A DNA stretch of 64,000 nt from Strongylocentrotus droebachiensis (GCA_035222895.1 JAVYIG010004989.1:83013-147012); one strand, 5' to 3'. Positions 35,386-62,586 are shown, counted from the first letter of the stretch. Numbers and translations are program-made. Notes: generated from the sequence alone by a model not told the origin.

Positions 35386-38300
35386 TTGACTGTGTCTGTT
35401 GATTTTCTTTTATAGACAGGTTTCACTGTATATACCCACCCATATGATATCCCACCATGCAACCTACCGTACATGTATATGACTGTGATCATAAATCTTC
35501 AAAGTGGCCAAATTATTTACCAGAATTACCATTATTGGTTAAAATATTGGTATATAATGTGCAATGGCATCAATTCATGTTGTAGTTGTTTGTTGGAAAC
35601 ACAGGAGAATATAATCAGTGGTTTTACTCAAATGAGTAATATGCTCACAATTATATATTATAAATTCAACAAAAAGTTTTAATTGCCATTTAATTTGATA
35701 AAGACAGTGCAGATGTTGTTGCTTTTAGGCTGAATTTGGGTAGTTGGTTAAATTCAGAACATAAATAATATTGCTTTTACAGAGAATGAGTGGACTTATG
35801 ATATAACCTAACTTTTTTTTTTTGGGGGGGGGGGGCAGGCGACAAAAATTTAATCTAGAAGTCACAATATACCTCCATAGGTTCAGATTTCAGCAACATC
35901 ACCAAATGCTTGTTTTTCAAAGACACTCGATCAAATAAGAATATAGAGATAAATGAGGATACAGCACTTTAATGGTGGAATTTGAATTTGAAATGCCTTA
36001 TATGTGTACATGTGCATTAGAGCAGTTCAGTCACAGATGGTATTATTAATTTATATAGCAAGCATAGCTATTTAAAACCGACAATTGTTTAAATATGACA
36101 CCAGTTTTGGGTTGTCAATATCAGTGAGTGGATATGGGGGTCCTGCTACAGCACAGTCATTCAGATCATGCTCAACAGTCTGCATTTGACCATATAGACA
36201 AGGTCCGAGTCTTTCACATATATATATGGTAGTGGGAGGGGGAAAATGACCAGAGTAGTAAGGATGTGTATTGCATGCATACTAAAATGTGTTAAAATAT
36301 TTTCAGCATTCTTGTGGGCTTCTAATTAACAGCTGATGAAGAAGAGAAAGTAGGTTTGCCCAGATGAACAGAGATACACAAGGTGTATTGTAGTCATTCT
36401 TTGAAATTCTGTTGAATATAGATAACCATTTTAATTAGTTTGGTATGCTGTTTTCTATTAGATTGCAATAGAAAGTATTTGTATGTAATACTGCCCACCA
36501 TATTCTATTTGGGCATTGTTTATTCATGTGGGCACAGTTTCTTAATGAATGAATCAAGTAGCAAACATCAGGACACTAAAACTGCACTTTAAAGATTGGC
36601 TCAATTTTCCAACAGTAATACTTTTCTTTGAAATGTGCATCAATCAACATATTTTTGATAAACTGCACCACTATGTAGTAGGGCACATCATTCTTAGTGT
36701 CATCGTACTTCTGTGACTGTCTTTGTACGAGAAGATGTTTATGATTTATGAAATCGTTTGAATGATATGATACTTAACCAAGAAATACTATTCATTATTT
36801 AAGAATGATCAATTTTATTTGTATATCGTATGCAATGGTTGAAATGTACACAATGCATATATTCATGGAGATACATACTGGTGTACATTCGTAATCTGTG
36901 TACCATGTAAAAGTGCTTATATTCTGTAGAAAAATTATAAATAGCTTGTAGTGTGTCCAAGAAATGTATAGAGTGACCTTTATGTTGCATTATTATAGTG
37001 CCTATGGTGTATGGTAAATATCTTTTCTTTTCATTTTCTTAAAGGTGTTTGATAGTAAAAGATGTCCTTTTATAAATATCTTGTATAGAACTAACAATTG
37101 CATTGTACAGAATACAATATCTGTACACTTTGCAAGACAGCATTTATATACTTTTAAAAATTAACGATAATGTAAAATTACGATTGTTGTAGTTGTAAAA
37201 GCACAATTACCTGTATAGCTATAATATTCACCCTATAATGCCAGCATCCATTATAATTTTTCATTATTTTTTAAATTTTATTTAGCCTTAATGATATTTT
37301 CAAACATATTTTGACATTTAAAAAAGAATTGTATGCTCCAAGGTAACACAAGAAATAAGGTCAATATTAGAAATATTAAGAAGAATATATCAATAATGTT
37401 AATTTCATGGGTTGAAGTAATTGTCTATTCCTTCTCTTTTGTATATATATATTTAAACAAATATAAAGAGGGCATGTAAAAATTACATCATATCTGAGAC
37501 ATTGTTTGTATATGTCAATTCCTTTCAAAGAAAAATGAACTTATTTCTGTTTTATACTTTTTTTCTACCTTTATGATACTTTGAATGTACATCTCAATCT
37601 GTACCAGGATGCTATCAAGACCTATCCTTTTAAGGCCTTGTCAGGCCTCACCGGCAAGGATAACCATGACGATAACTATATCGATAACTTTATTCTCAAA
37701 TCCCTCCCCAATTGCTTACCGGTATGTGGAAAATGAATCAGAAATCGTTGTAGGTAGGTCAGGCCTCAGCAAGCAATTTTCTAAGGGCAAGCGTCAACGA
37801 TAAATGTCCGTGAACCAATAATTGCACTTGTAAGGCTCCCTCAGATAAAACGGCCACAACAAAAATGCTGCATTTACTTTTGCTTCACTGAGCTATGTGT
37901 TATGGGGTACAGAATCGTGAAGCATATTATACTTTATGTCATATATAAAAACTGCCAGGATTTCGCAGCGTCGTATCTGAACATGGCCTTATGGTGTGAC
38001 GTTAGTGGCATAAAAAATGGATGGATGCAGTTTCAATAATGTTTGATCAACAAACACAATGATTTTATTGTTGTGAAAAATCGGTGGGGTCTGACCACTT
38101 TCAATCGTTCGCTTATCACTACGCTATATTTGCTTTTTAGTTTGTCATTATCGTTATCAATGAGGTCCGACCGGGCCTTTATGTTATGGAAAACAAATGT
38201 ATTACTTTGTAACTGTGGACTACATGTAGAGTCATCCATTGTCCCATGTCTTCTGATCAGATATATGTCGTGCACACATCAAACTAAGTAACATTTCTCA

Positions 38301-39004
38301 AGCTGAAAGCAGCTCCTAAATTTTCAATCTTTTGTGGTACTTTAAAAAAATGGATAATGAGACGAGGTATTCTGATTAATCACTTTGAATTGCCATGAAA
38401 ATTTTACCAATGGATGAAGAAAAGAAAAATTTGTTATTCATCATTTATCATGAATTTCTCTACTTAAGCTTTTCATTGTTTAAAGATATGATTTATTTTT
38501 TTAATGATAATTTAATAATGCTCCCAATAGCTTTATATAAACTGTTAGATGCTGCTTGCATTTAATTTTTCATTTTGGCAAAATGGTTTGCTAATAGCCT
38601 AGATCACTAGTCGTTTTGTTTTAACGTCCCTACCCCTCTCTCTTTATCAATATCTTTCTCTTTGATTGTTGCTTCAAGTACACTTAGGTGGGCATTCATA
38701 GCCATAGTTCTGCCAAGTTTAATAGTCCAAATGCTATTTTGAACAATGCAGGTTCGATGTATATACACAGGCGCCATGTGAATTTTAAGAGCATTAATTT
38801 AACCTACAGTTGACATTGTATATGGTATTGTCACTTTCATATATGTAAATATCATATTTCTATGGTAACTTTTTTATTACAGCAATTTTCCAGTGTGAAT
38901 TGTGTTCAATGATCAATAAGTATTGGGTTGCAAGTGAAAATACCGTATTGGGAAATGGATACAATTTGATTTGAAATAATATATTATGTGTTGAATATGA
39001 GATT

Positions 39005-39010
39005 ATTAAA
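39005..39010 (+). other. candidate distal poly(A) signal (ATTAAA) of NEDD4
   Basis: ATTAAA followed within about 40 bases by a GT-rich stretch (ATCATGTGTGT). Many such hexamers occur by chance in AT-rich DNA, so this is only a candidate. Confidence 0.22.
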
Positions 39011-39288
39011 AAAAAAGACTTAAGATTCATTAATGTATCATGTGTGTAACAATATATATTGTTTACTTTACTGCAAATTAAAACAAGATGACTGTATTTC
39101 ATAAAGAGGCATTTGCAAAGATAACTTTCTTTATTGTGTGTGTGTGCTAAGTTTTTACATTCCATTTTGAGCAGAGTATTAGATCATTGTAGAATGAATC
39201 AAGCAAGTCGTACAGCATATTCCACAATACTTAAGTATAGTAATTTATTCCTATATTTTTAAAGGGCAGTCCAACCCTTGTAATAAGC

Positions 39289-39560
39289 AGTGGCGGATCC
39301 AGGGGGTGCCCGGGCCCCCTCCCCTAGCAAAAAAAAAAGAAGATAAAAACATGTGAAGTTTACCTTTTTTTGTAAAAAAAAGGAAGACAGGCCCTCTCCC
39401 CTGGCAAAAAAAAGGGGGATGGGTGTTGAGTAAAAAAAATATAGTGCTCTCTATTACTACCCCTCCCCCCCTCCCGCCCCACGAAGTGAAATTTCCGTTG
39501 GCACGATTTTCAAAATTTAGGGGGCAAAAAAAAAAAATAGTGCTCACAGCCCCCCCAAAA
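39289..39560. repeat. repeat fragment starting CAGTGGCGGATCCAGG
   Basis: CAGTGGCGGATCC start, C/G-rich and poly-A blocks, CCCCTCCC runs. A related start (CAGTGGCGTATCCAG) occurs at 5331. No right end found; hAT-like only by resemblance of the first bases. Confidence 0.35.
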
Positions 39561-41044
39561 ATATGATATTGCTCAAATGCTCCGTTTGGTGCATTACAAC
39601 ATCATCCTCTACAAATTGTAATTTTAGTAACATATCTTCAAAAAATAATCAGATCCAGAACGGTGTAAATAAACGTGATGAAAGAATGGGCAAATACCTG
39701 ATAATCATGGTATGAACACAATCTGCAAAAGGCTCTTTTCCCTTTTTGTCATTGCACTTCAATGCCACATCCAGAATTATCTAGGGCACTAACCAGAAAA
39801 ATCAGAATGAGCAGAGGAAAATAAAAGGCCCCCTCACCCCACCCCCCCCCCCCCCCCCCAAAAAAAAAAATAAATAAAAACGGGAGGGTCATTTGAGGTC
39901 TATCATTTTTGCCAGGGTGGACATTCTTCAATGTTTATACCAGATTGTGCAGGTGTTTAGGGCACTTATAACCCCCCCCCCCCCCCCCCCCCCTGTATCT
40001 CAGCCCATGGATGTGATAAATATCTACGGAAAGATCGGCGAGTTCATGAATTGCTATCCTTCCAAGAGTGCCTATAAAAATGGCAGCATGCATAACATGT
40101 ATCCTGGCTCAAACATTCTAAACCAGCTAGAACAATGTCTCCCTCTGTAGTTAAGATGTTGGCAGGTGTACACGGCTTTGTTTGTGAAACAGGAGTTGTG
40201 TATTTGAGCCCGCATGTAATACGTTACAATATTATTGATCCACCATAAAAAGAAGAAATTATTAGAATTTTTTTAAAAGGATTTCGCCTTTATATATAAC
40301 GTGTTTGTATGGAAAATATTATATTTGAAACAATGACAAAGCGACCATTGCAGGACATAAGGCACCCAAGGCCACTTCGTGCTTGAGATATGTTTACACT
40401 TGTAGCATGAACCCCAATTAACCGTACACAAAGGCATCACGCGGGAAATTGCATCGTCATAACTAGGGGGACATGGAAATGTACTTTTTTTATAGGGCAG
40501 GGAGGGAATCCTCTCCTCGCCAGTGTGTTGAGCGTAAATGCCGGTTACTCTCTTGTAAAATACGTATTGAAACAATCCAAGCAAACAATTATTCAGACTA
40601 ATCTCTTTAAAACTGCATTTGATTAATTAAATAGTTCCACATTTCATCTTTTATTCATGTATATTTCCTAAACGTATTAATGGCAAGTAGATGTGTGCAT
40701 GCATGTACTTTGTTTTCCTTTTAATTATGTAGTACTAGTATTGCATTTTAAATCATACTAGTTTATATTTTTCACGTACACTCCCACGGCCGTGAGCGTT
40801 TTGCAAGAGAAATGGCGTTTTGCAAAAGAAATGGCGCTTTACAAATAATACTCATTATTTATTTCGTTGGTGTGTGCTTGGTGGGCATATTAGATTATAC
40901 TACTGCAACCAGGGCCCTTCTCATGAGAGTAGAAAAGGTACCGGTACTTTTATTTCACGAATTCTCAAGGATGAAAATAGATGGGGATGTTTAGATCTGT
41001 TATCTATACAAGGCTTCAAAATTAATAAATCATTGTATTTAATA

Positions 41045-41290
41045 TCTTTAGCTCAGTACCCGTATGACAGATCAATATTGTTTTTGTATTGCTCCGTCAT
41101 CCGGGAACTTCAACTGTCGATACGATATTCCTCGATTATCTAAAAATCAACAATACTTTTGCTGGTACCGATATAAATAATAATAGTAATAATATTGTAT
41201 GGCCTTGTTTTTGTGTGAAACTATAAATATCGCCATAGCTTGAGCAATATATTCTTCAATCTTGTACATGTATCACACTCAAAGCCATCC
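41045..41290. repeat. old interspersed repeat, uninterrupted copy
   Basis: Runs from AATATCTTTAGCTCAGTACC through ATCCGGGAACTTCAACTGTC to TCACACTCAAAGCCATCCAA. The same start, middle and end occur at 47065-50735, where the copy is broken by two later insertions. Confidence 0.75.
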
Positions 41291-41386
41291 AATATTACAT
41301 AAATACCCCCCCCCCCCCCCCCCCCCAATGCAAAAAAAGGAAAATCAGACACTATATCAATAAGGACACTGGTGAAAACATTTCTT

Positions 41387-41403
41387 TTTATTTCTCTTTT
41401 ATT
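41387..41403 (-). other. paired AATAAA poly(A) signals of GATAD2
   Basis: Two AATAAA hexamers read on the minus strand, 11 bases apart, followed by GTGTCC..GTGTCTGATTTTCC and a T run, resembling the downstream element. Confidence 0.5.
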
Positions 41404-44400
41404 AATTTCTTTTCAGAACATGTGAGTGGCATCCAAAATCTTACTACACAAAAAAGAAAAGAGAAAATCAAAATACAATGAACAAAAACTCCCCTTGCTA
41501 CAGAAAATCCTTTTCTTCCCCAAAATAATTTAAGCAAAGTCCATAGCGACGCTAAGTATCTACACGAAAAATGAAATAAATTCATTGATCAGATAAACAG
41601 ATCACGTATATTTTTCAGAAAATATTCTCGATAAGATCGCACAATGTCATGGTTAAGTGACGACTACAGGGCAGCCATTTGGCAGTGCCATCATTTTCAT
41701 AAGATTTCACCAATATAAATTTCTCAATGATTATACTAACACCTAGTGGACATAACATCTTCATTATCATCATCATCATCATATACAATACAGTAATTAA
41801 ACCAACCACTGGAGAGAGTGGGCCATATTATACATGTACAAGAAGCCACGGTCACAATAGACAAGCATTATATAATTACAAAATGAAGAAAAATAATACA
41901 TCTTATAAACAAACATCTTGAAGATTCCACATATTTTCCATCATCATCATCATCGGATTCATAGTGAATCGTAATTTGGGTCTTGGACCATTTATAAATC
42001 CAAGTCCGTTCCTCACACTGCTGATTAATAGATTCAAATACAAAAGTCATTGTCACCTGAAGCAACCTTTATCCAACTCTTACTGGTGCAATTATACAAA
42101 CTTATTCCATCGACAAAAAGTTAGCATCGTTTATATAAATTAATTTATATACTGAAGTACATTCCATTTCCTTAAACTTTGGCTCTAAAAAAATATACAA
42201 AACAGAAACACTGAAACCAAAACGTAACATAACTGAAATCATAGTTTTTTAACCAAAATAAGCTTCTTTCAAATTATTTTTTCTAAATAATAACTTGGCA
42301 TTAGTTTGCATATTCCTTTAAATATCATTGCCATGATGACTAATCACTAGGGTTTTAGGTCAATTCCACCATGCAGTTCATATTATACGTATATGTCTAT
42401 GCTAGGAAAATGGGTGTGGTCCTCTAACTATGCAAACTATCTTTAAAGATCTACATACATATGTATTGGTCATTCCATTATTCACACTTTCCTCATAGAT
42501 TGAGGGGGTGGGGGATTCTACTTTGGAATTTCAAACTGATTTACACATCAAACACTCTTATTCCATGCTTGTTCTTTAAATATACGTTAGAGAACAACTT
42601 CTTTTAGGTCATTTTTTTTTTTTTTTTCTGTTTGGGGGAACAGATTTTTGCATAAAAATGTTTATGAAAAGCTACTTGGTAAAAATAGACCGTGATAAGC
42701 ATCATGCTTCCGTTAAATTATCAAACTTTTTTTTCTTTTGTCCCTTTTTCAGCAATATCAGAAACTTATGCAAATTGCAAATATGGTGATTCAATTGCAA
42801 ATGTAATGATTCAATTGTTGCCACATAAACTGTCTGTCATCAATCTCAACCACTACCCAAAGTCCCTAGATTCCCATTTGTGAAACTTTCTGCCTTTTCA
42901 ATACAAATGTTGCATAATATAGAAATCCCCTGGAAGAGACATGAACCATACTCAATCAATGCATATCATTGATAAAGGCCATCACCGTTCCCTATTACTA
43001 TACACACAAAACTGGAGGTATGTTTCCAATTTCGATGTTGTTTTACTTACTTGCAAGCATGAAATGCTTTACTTTACTTGAGGATATTTGGACAAAATAG
43101 CACTTATACAAACTTTCCAAGCATGCGCTGCCTTAAAATCATGCAAACGATGCTACATCTTTCTTACATATGAGAGGGGAATACAAACGTAACACAAAAT
43201 CTCTACTTGCTCAATATATCATACTTCACACATTCCTTGCTGAAAAGATGGTATCAAGGAGAGCACATAATTTTGACAGTGATTATATGGACGTGGCTAA
43301 ATCATTCAGAAATATGAACATCACAGTATCCACTTCAGTGCCATGACCATACGGGAGCTCACACACTTATTCTTACACTGAATTGGATGTCAAGGTATGA
43401 AATATTGGGGGTCATTTACGCAATGAATATAGAACTATCCTAGAAGAGTATTCCACAGTACCAAATATAAGAATAGGGAGAATATATATATCTCAACGAT
43501 TCATCAAAAGGAAACAAATATTAGCGAATAATGTAGGCATATTGAGCAGGCTTAAAATTGCACAACTTTTGGTTCCTTTTGCACCATCTTTCACATTAGG
43601 GAAGTGACTGCCATTTTAGTGTGAACACCACAACCAATGAATGTTAACATATTTTATTTGAAAAGCAACCTACAAATTTGTTCTTAAAATGCCTTGGACA
43701 GATGGTCTTAATTTGTTTATAATTTCAGAAGGTGCTTGTTTGCTGGGAATAATACAATGACAATAACATGTGGACCTGTTTTCTCATCACATTTAGTAAA
43801 CACTTCACGAGTCATTGCATTATTTGTTAGAATTATTTCCAAAGAAATATATATTTCTTTCTCAAATTGAGGGCAGATTAAATCATGATACAGATTATTG
43901 GAACCAATATGGTTCAGTTTATATCCATGATGATTTGTAGAACCTGCATCATTCTGTTTTCTATGAGATAATAAAACATTAAGAGAAGAAACAGAGAAGC
44001 ATGAACCAATTAACGTCAAAGTATTTTGGTATACATGCGTTAAGATAATTGTTTTCATATTATCAAGAGGTATATGATAGCAAGCTAATGTGCACTTGTC
44101 TACAGGAAAGCCATTTCCTCTAACATATAAAGTAAGTACATTTCTTCATAAGCACATAGAAGCTAGCACTGGCTAGTTTGGGAACCACTAATAACTGATA
44201 AATGATGCATATATAGAGTATGGGATCGAGAGAGAGCCCAGGTCATGTTCCAATCATTTTTAAACTAAAGGTTATGTTATGTCCATATATTTTTCAATAG
44301 ACTGTAGCAGAGAGAACTCCATGGATGATAAGAAATGGGTGGACATGGGTAGTGGGAACTTAAAGTGGGATGCACACACATTTGGAAAATAGCATCAAGA

Positions 44401-44404
44401 TAGC

Positions 44405-44545
44405 CCAGAGCCCGTTACATTAAACTTACCATTGATGGTAACTTTGCCATCAATGGTAACTACCATGGAAACCTTGATTTTGATTGGCTGTTGAGCCCTG
44501 TTACCATGGTATTGGCCATTGATGACAAGTTTTATGCAAGTATAT
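44405..44545. mobile_element. palindromic MITE (ACCATTGATGGTAAC / TACCATGGTA)
   Basis: GCCCGTTACATTAAACTTAC, then two nested palindromic motifs (ACCATTGATGGTAACTTTG and CATCAATGGTAACTACCATG), mirrored by CTGTTACCATGGTATTGGCC and ATTGATGACAAGTTTTATGC. In the GATAD2 3' UTR; would fold strongly in RNA. Confidence 0.6.
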
Positions 44546-44959
44546 ACTACATTTTGCTATGGATTGTACATATCAGGGACCAGTGATGGGTAGAACAGGG
44601 AGAGTGAACCGACCGAAGAGTCTATGATGTCAGACTGTACCATAGGAAACCACATCTGTGACTACAGATAGGTGGAATGGGCAGGGGAAACCTACAGCAG
44701 AATGCACACACATGTGAAATGTAGATTCAAGATAGCCCAGGCCATGTTCTAAACATTTTCAAACTTAAGGTTATAATAAACCCATAAATCTTGTTTTTCT
44801 TCTATGGACCATACTACATCTACCATAAGCAAACCAGGGAGAGAGAACCTACAGAAGGAAAAGCCTTTGATGTTAATAGACTGTCCCTTCAGTGTTCAGG
44901 GTTAGGTGAAACTGGGAGAGGGGGAACCTACAGGAGAATTAAGCAGTCTCTGGAATTTC

Positions 44960-58297
<13,338 letters not shown>

Positions 58298-58379
58298 TGT
58301 GCAGTCTGGATCTGTATAGATTATACAATCAAAATCAATTCTGTTTAATACAATATCTTGCTTGCGCATGCATACAATA

Positions 58380-58570
58380 TCAAAATAATAAAGTCAGTGA
58401 AAAAAATAGACGGGGGCTCAGGGCGAAATTGCCGAAATGGCCAAAATAGCCCCCGTAAATTTGAATAGAGTTCAATGCAAAACAAATTTTAGAGTGCTAT
58501 TTTAATGCAGGCAAGCTCGAAAAGTAGCCTCCGAAAAATTAATATTAATTTTTTCCCTGAATCAAGTATA
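58380..58570. repeat. repeat fragment (AGTAGCCCC..TTTTTTCCCTGA)
   Basis: GAAAAAAATAGACGGGGGCT to AATTTTTTCCCTGA resembles 48160-48300 (AAAAGTAGCCCC to AATTTTTTCCCTGACTG) inside the 5-bp-TSD element. The ends look inverted. Confidence 0.4.
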
Positions 58571-61199
58571 TTATGCAATATCATGCAATGTCACAAGCAC
58601 CGAAATTCGATATTATTGCAAAGATTTGGCTAAGGTGACAATTAAAAAAAAAACATAACAAAATAAGTATGAGTATCCCTATTTTCATTGTTATGAATGT
58701 CTGACATTTAAACAGTGAATGATTAATACTGATCTGTAGACGCCCACTCAACCACTCTCTCATTCTAATACAAAGCTAAGAATTCCAAAAACCCATCACA
58801 TGAGCAACATGTACTTGTACAGTGTACATGTATGCATAACTTTCAAAGAGAATTTCTTTCAGGGGCCGTATTCTGAAAATGATTATAATCTTTTATGTTA
58901 GGGAAACACGATGTCATGCTAATTGTCATAATGTAAAAGTAGAAATATTTGCGGTACAATGATTTTTGCAGATTTCGCAAGAAGATCGGCAAGCGCGAAT
59001 TTAGAACTCGCGAATATAAGCATGACTTCTTATGCGTTTGAAACCGGCTGAAATGCGTGCAACGCAAATTTAAGAACCAGCTAATATGTTTTGAGATGGT
59101 TCAGCGCGAAAAATTAATCACGTGAAAATAACAGCGTTTACAGTAACTAACTGAACTTGGATGTACATGTACAATGACTTGGATGTGCTTAGTACTTCCA
59201 CATACATTTATATTTATGGGGGGGGGGGGGGGTAGGTTGTTTCTCAATATCTAGATGGGGGGGGGGGGGTAATGGTGATACTCACATTTGCCAGACTACC
59301 CATGTGTACCTTTTAATTAGATTTTTACACAAAAATGATTGGTATGAGACAAGTACTTTAAGTTGAGGCTACATACAGTACACCCCCTACGCTGAGCCAA
59401 GATTCCTGACATAAATACATGTTCATGTACAGTGTACTGTCTTAACATTGAAAAAGGGGCAAGGGTAATATTAGTCCACTCCACTGGTATTAAACAGCTA
59501 AATTAGCTGCATTTACACTGCAAGCAAAATACATCAGTTTTTCTAAAATTCCAGAAAAACCCACCTTTGGAGTTTGTGTTTTTTAAAGGCCAGCCGGGAC
59601 TCGCACTATTTTTTGCAGTACAATGTATATGCTTGCACTCAAAAAACTGGTAAACTACAAGTATTAGGGTTGGGTTTTTTTCTTCGTGCTAATGCACCCA
59701 GATCACAACAAAGTGGCGCATACGTACAAATCACACACAAAAACAGAATAAACAAACACCAACAATCTTTATGGGTTTTTTCCAGTAGTACAAATCAATA
59801 AATGGTAGTTTTTCTACAATGTAAAATGGGCCTCCTATAGATTTTTAAAAAAAATCTTTTAAAAGTATGCCCAACAAAATGGAAAATTCTATGTTGACAT
59901 ACAAATAAACTGATACAATAACAAAATAGCATTGTAAAAACTGAATCCCTCTCTTTTAATAGTTAACGTAACTGTAAAGACAGAGGAAAGTACAAGCATA
60001 CATGTACATACTGTGTAGTACACTGTCAGTCCAGTGCATAGAGAGTTTTTACAAAACAGTTCACAAAATTACATGTTTTGTACATGTAGCACTATACCTA
60101 CACTCACATTATTGTATGGGCGGAACACAGAATGGCCAGGTCAACTATGGGGGTATTGAATCATTAACTGCGTGGACACACAAAGAAAGAGAGCAGGACA
60201 AAGGGAATATTTTCTTTTGAAGGCAGAATAGCTAGAAAAGCTCTTAGCGCAAATAGGCTATAGAAGCCCATGTATTAAAGGCTGTAGGTTTTGTTACATT
60301 GAATACATACTGTACATACAGGCCTCCATGGAAAGGTTGCAACTACATTTTGTCTCAGTCGCACAAACAGTGTATCACTGCGCAATAGAAACTGCACACA
60401 CCTTCAGGAATAGTTATTAAAGTTCTATTACAGTCTTGGCATGTTTGTCCCTTACGCAGGTATTATAGTGCATCTGAACGTCCAACTGGAGTCCCCAACA
60501 CATACACACACACGTCCTCACCACACACACACTGACACACATGCACGTAGGATGTATAGTACAGACATTAAGCACACACAATTTACCTACCTAAACTAGA
60601 TGCAAGACTAATGTGACAATGTTTATGCCTGTGCAAGTGAGGAATGCTACTTTAAGATGACGTCATCCAACCCAGGTCACCTTGGGAACACAAGTTAGGT
60701 CAATAATTGATCACGTACACAGAGCATGATCAGTCATGGTTCATTGGGCTCTGAGATGTCTAATTCAATGCCACAATTGTGCTAAAAAACAATGATGTCG
60801 ACTAGGATACAACAAGTTTAATAAAATCTGTATTAAATGTAACTCGTTATCAACCTTTTAAAGATGCTAATCTGTCTTATATCATAATCAAAGAGATAGA
60901 TACATCGCTCAAATTATTGCAAATTATACTTCGATCATACCCTCATTTCCACGATTCTCTTCCCTCTTTCCAAGATGTAATCTACTTGAAATCATTCAAG
61001 ATAAAATCATCACTATATTAAAAGACATTTGAAATCATTTTCTCTAGTCGTACCAACTTTGACATGATTTACAAGCCGGTATCTTGCTGGATGAGACGAG
61101 GACATGCATCTAATCTGCTAAATCTGAATATCCAACTTCCTGGAGTTATTTTTAAATCAGCCATCATGAACGTCATATGATAATTAATGTCTGGCCTAA

Positions 61200-61400
61200 T
61201 TTAACTACATGTACATGCAATGTTCATGTTCCTGAGTTCCTCAAATACATGAACATGTATGATTTATGTACAGTGTATGTACACTACACTGTACATGTAC
61301 GTGTTGTCCTTTTGATTATAACTTGACCTACATGTATGCATGTACATGTACATAATTGGGTAAAAATTGTATGTGTACAATGTACATGTACAGTAGGAGA
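61200..61400. repeat. ACATGTAC-rich palindromic stretch
   Basis: Repeated ACATGTACATG, TGTACAGTGTATGTACA and similar self-complementary words; densest example of a motif scattered over the whole window. Confidence 0.5.
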
Positions 61401-61546
61401 CACATCTTTGACAAGAGAAATCTCTGTAAGCTGCTTGTTTAAGATGATTTATTTTTTGTCAAATTCAGTCACCCTTAAACTTAAGGATATCCAACCATAA
61501 GAGCAAACAACTTGAAAGGAAAGCAGAAATATCAGAGAAACAGACT

Positions 61547-62586
61547 CAGACCTTCATTTCTAAGGAGCGCGATCGCGCCGGCGCTCCTACAGCGCTCCAA
61601 AAAAATAATCAGGAGCGTTGTTTACAGCGCTCCTTGGTTTCAATGTTTTCCTTCAGTTAAAAATCCCAAGTGTTTGCCGTGAAAATGCGCCAATAAATTA
61701 TTAGAACAGAAAAAATACACGAATGATTCGTAATGGGCGCATTTTCACGGAAACACTTGCGCCTTATAAAAGCACTAAATACGAAGGTAGTAGAGAGCTC
61801 GCGCGGCAAACTGTTCGTGATTCGGGATCACGAACAGTTTTCCGCCCACGAGCTCTCTACTAGCTTTGTATTTAGTGCTTTAATAAGGCGCAAGTGTTTC
61901 GTGAAAATGCGCCCTTAATAGGCTAGCGCGCACGTTCAGACCATGCGATCGCTAAAATGCTGTGGCGCACGTACGTACGTACTTTGTATCGAAGGATCAA
62001 GAAAACAAATCGTCAAATGGAGAAATAAACAAGCATTCAAATAGTCATTAGAGATCTGTCGAGGTTTGTTTGTAGATCTAGTTTATTATTTCATCTCAAA
62101 TAGAATTTATAATTCTCTTATTGATAAGTTAAGAACACCTACGATGTTCTCGATCGTAGTTACTCTCATTTTGCTAGCAGCCGACCCAGCGTTGTTGTGG
62201 CAGAAACCTAGCCGGCCAGCTTCCCATGACAAACCTTTCGAGTCCCGGTAAAATTGCGCGCGCTGCGACTCTCCGAAAGTGCGTTGGTCTTGTTGACAAA
62301 CTCTAGCCCGCTAGGATCCCACGACGGACCATTCGTGGTATGGTGAGAGTGTGTGAGGTGGGAAAACTCTCGTCACGCACGCGAGCTGTAATTCCTGCTC
62401 TAAATATTATTATTTTATTACAGCATTTTGAACCCACACACAATAATACAAGGTAAAAACATCAATTTTCAAATTGAGCTCCTCACTCTTTCCAGGAGAG
62501 TTATTTGAGGAGCTCAATTTGAGCTCCTTGGCAAAACAAGGAGTGGGATTAATAGAGCTCCACCAAATTCTAGAAATGAAGGTCTG
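61547..62586. mobile_element. hAT-like element with 6-bp target duplication
   Basis: Inverted ends CAGACCTTCATTTCTA and TAGAAATGAAGGTCTG; CAGACT at 61541-61546 and 62587-62592. CpG-rich interior with AGCGCTCC repeats near the left end and a GAGGAGCTCAATTTGAGCTC hairpin near the right. It contains a nested hairpin at 61735-61914. No transposase. Confidence 0.85.
61735..61914. mobile_element. 180-bp near-perfect hairpin MITE nested in 61547-62586
   Basis: GGGCGCATTTTCACGGAAAC..TTGCGCCTTAT..AGTGCTTT-type arms are mirrored to GTTTCGTGAAAATGCGCCC, with TTCGTGATTCGGGATCACGA at the centre. A lone copy of the end (AAGTGTTTGCCGTGAAAATG) lies just upstream at 61669-61692. Target duplication uncertain (TAAT/TTAA). 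Confidence 0.85.

Larger units (their letters stand above)
34585..41386 (+). other. NEDD4 3' UTR and intergenic stretch
   Basis: No coding exon recognised. From 34585 to about 39.2 kb the DNA is AT-rich, mostly free of MITEs and UTR-like, apart from a SINE at 35160-35385 and a MITE end-fragment at about 35410-35440. Candidate poly(A) signals are ATTAAA at 34986 and 39005. From 39.25 to 41.3 kb it becomes repeat-like, with long C/G runs, a hAT-like fragment and an older repeat at 41045-41290. The true 3' end cannot be fixed from sequence alone. Confidence 0.5.
41387..44959 (-). other. gatad2: GATAD2 3' UTR (about 3.6 kb)
   Basis: Follows the TGA at 44960 and runs toward two AATAAA hexamers on the minus strand (41398-41403 and 41387-41392), beyond which the minus strand turns GT- and T-rich as expected downstream of a cleavage site. 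There are few transposons compared with the introns; a palindromic repeat sits at 44405-44545. AATAAA at 43653-43658 may give a shorter form. Confidence 0.55.

Noticed and set aside
39251-39547. 98-codon minus frame rich in Phe/Gly
   Set aside because: It is translated from poly-A/T and C/G runs of a repeat fragment.
61547-62586. CpG-rich block as a GATAD2 CpG-island promoter
   Set aside because: It is bounded exactly by inverted terminal repeats and a 6-bp duplication, so the composition belongs to a transposon. Co-option is possible but not shown.
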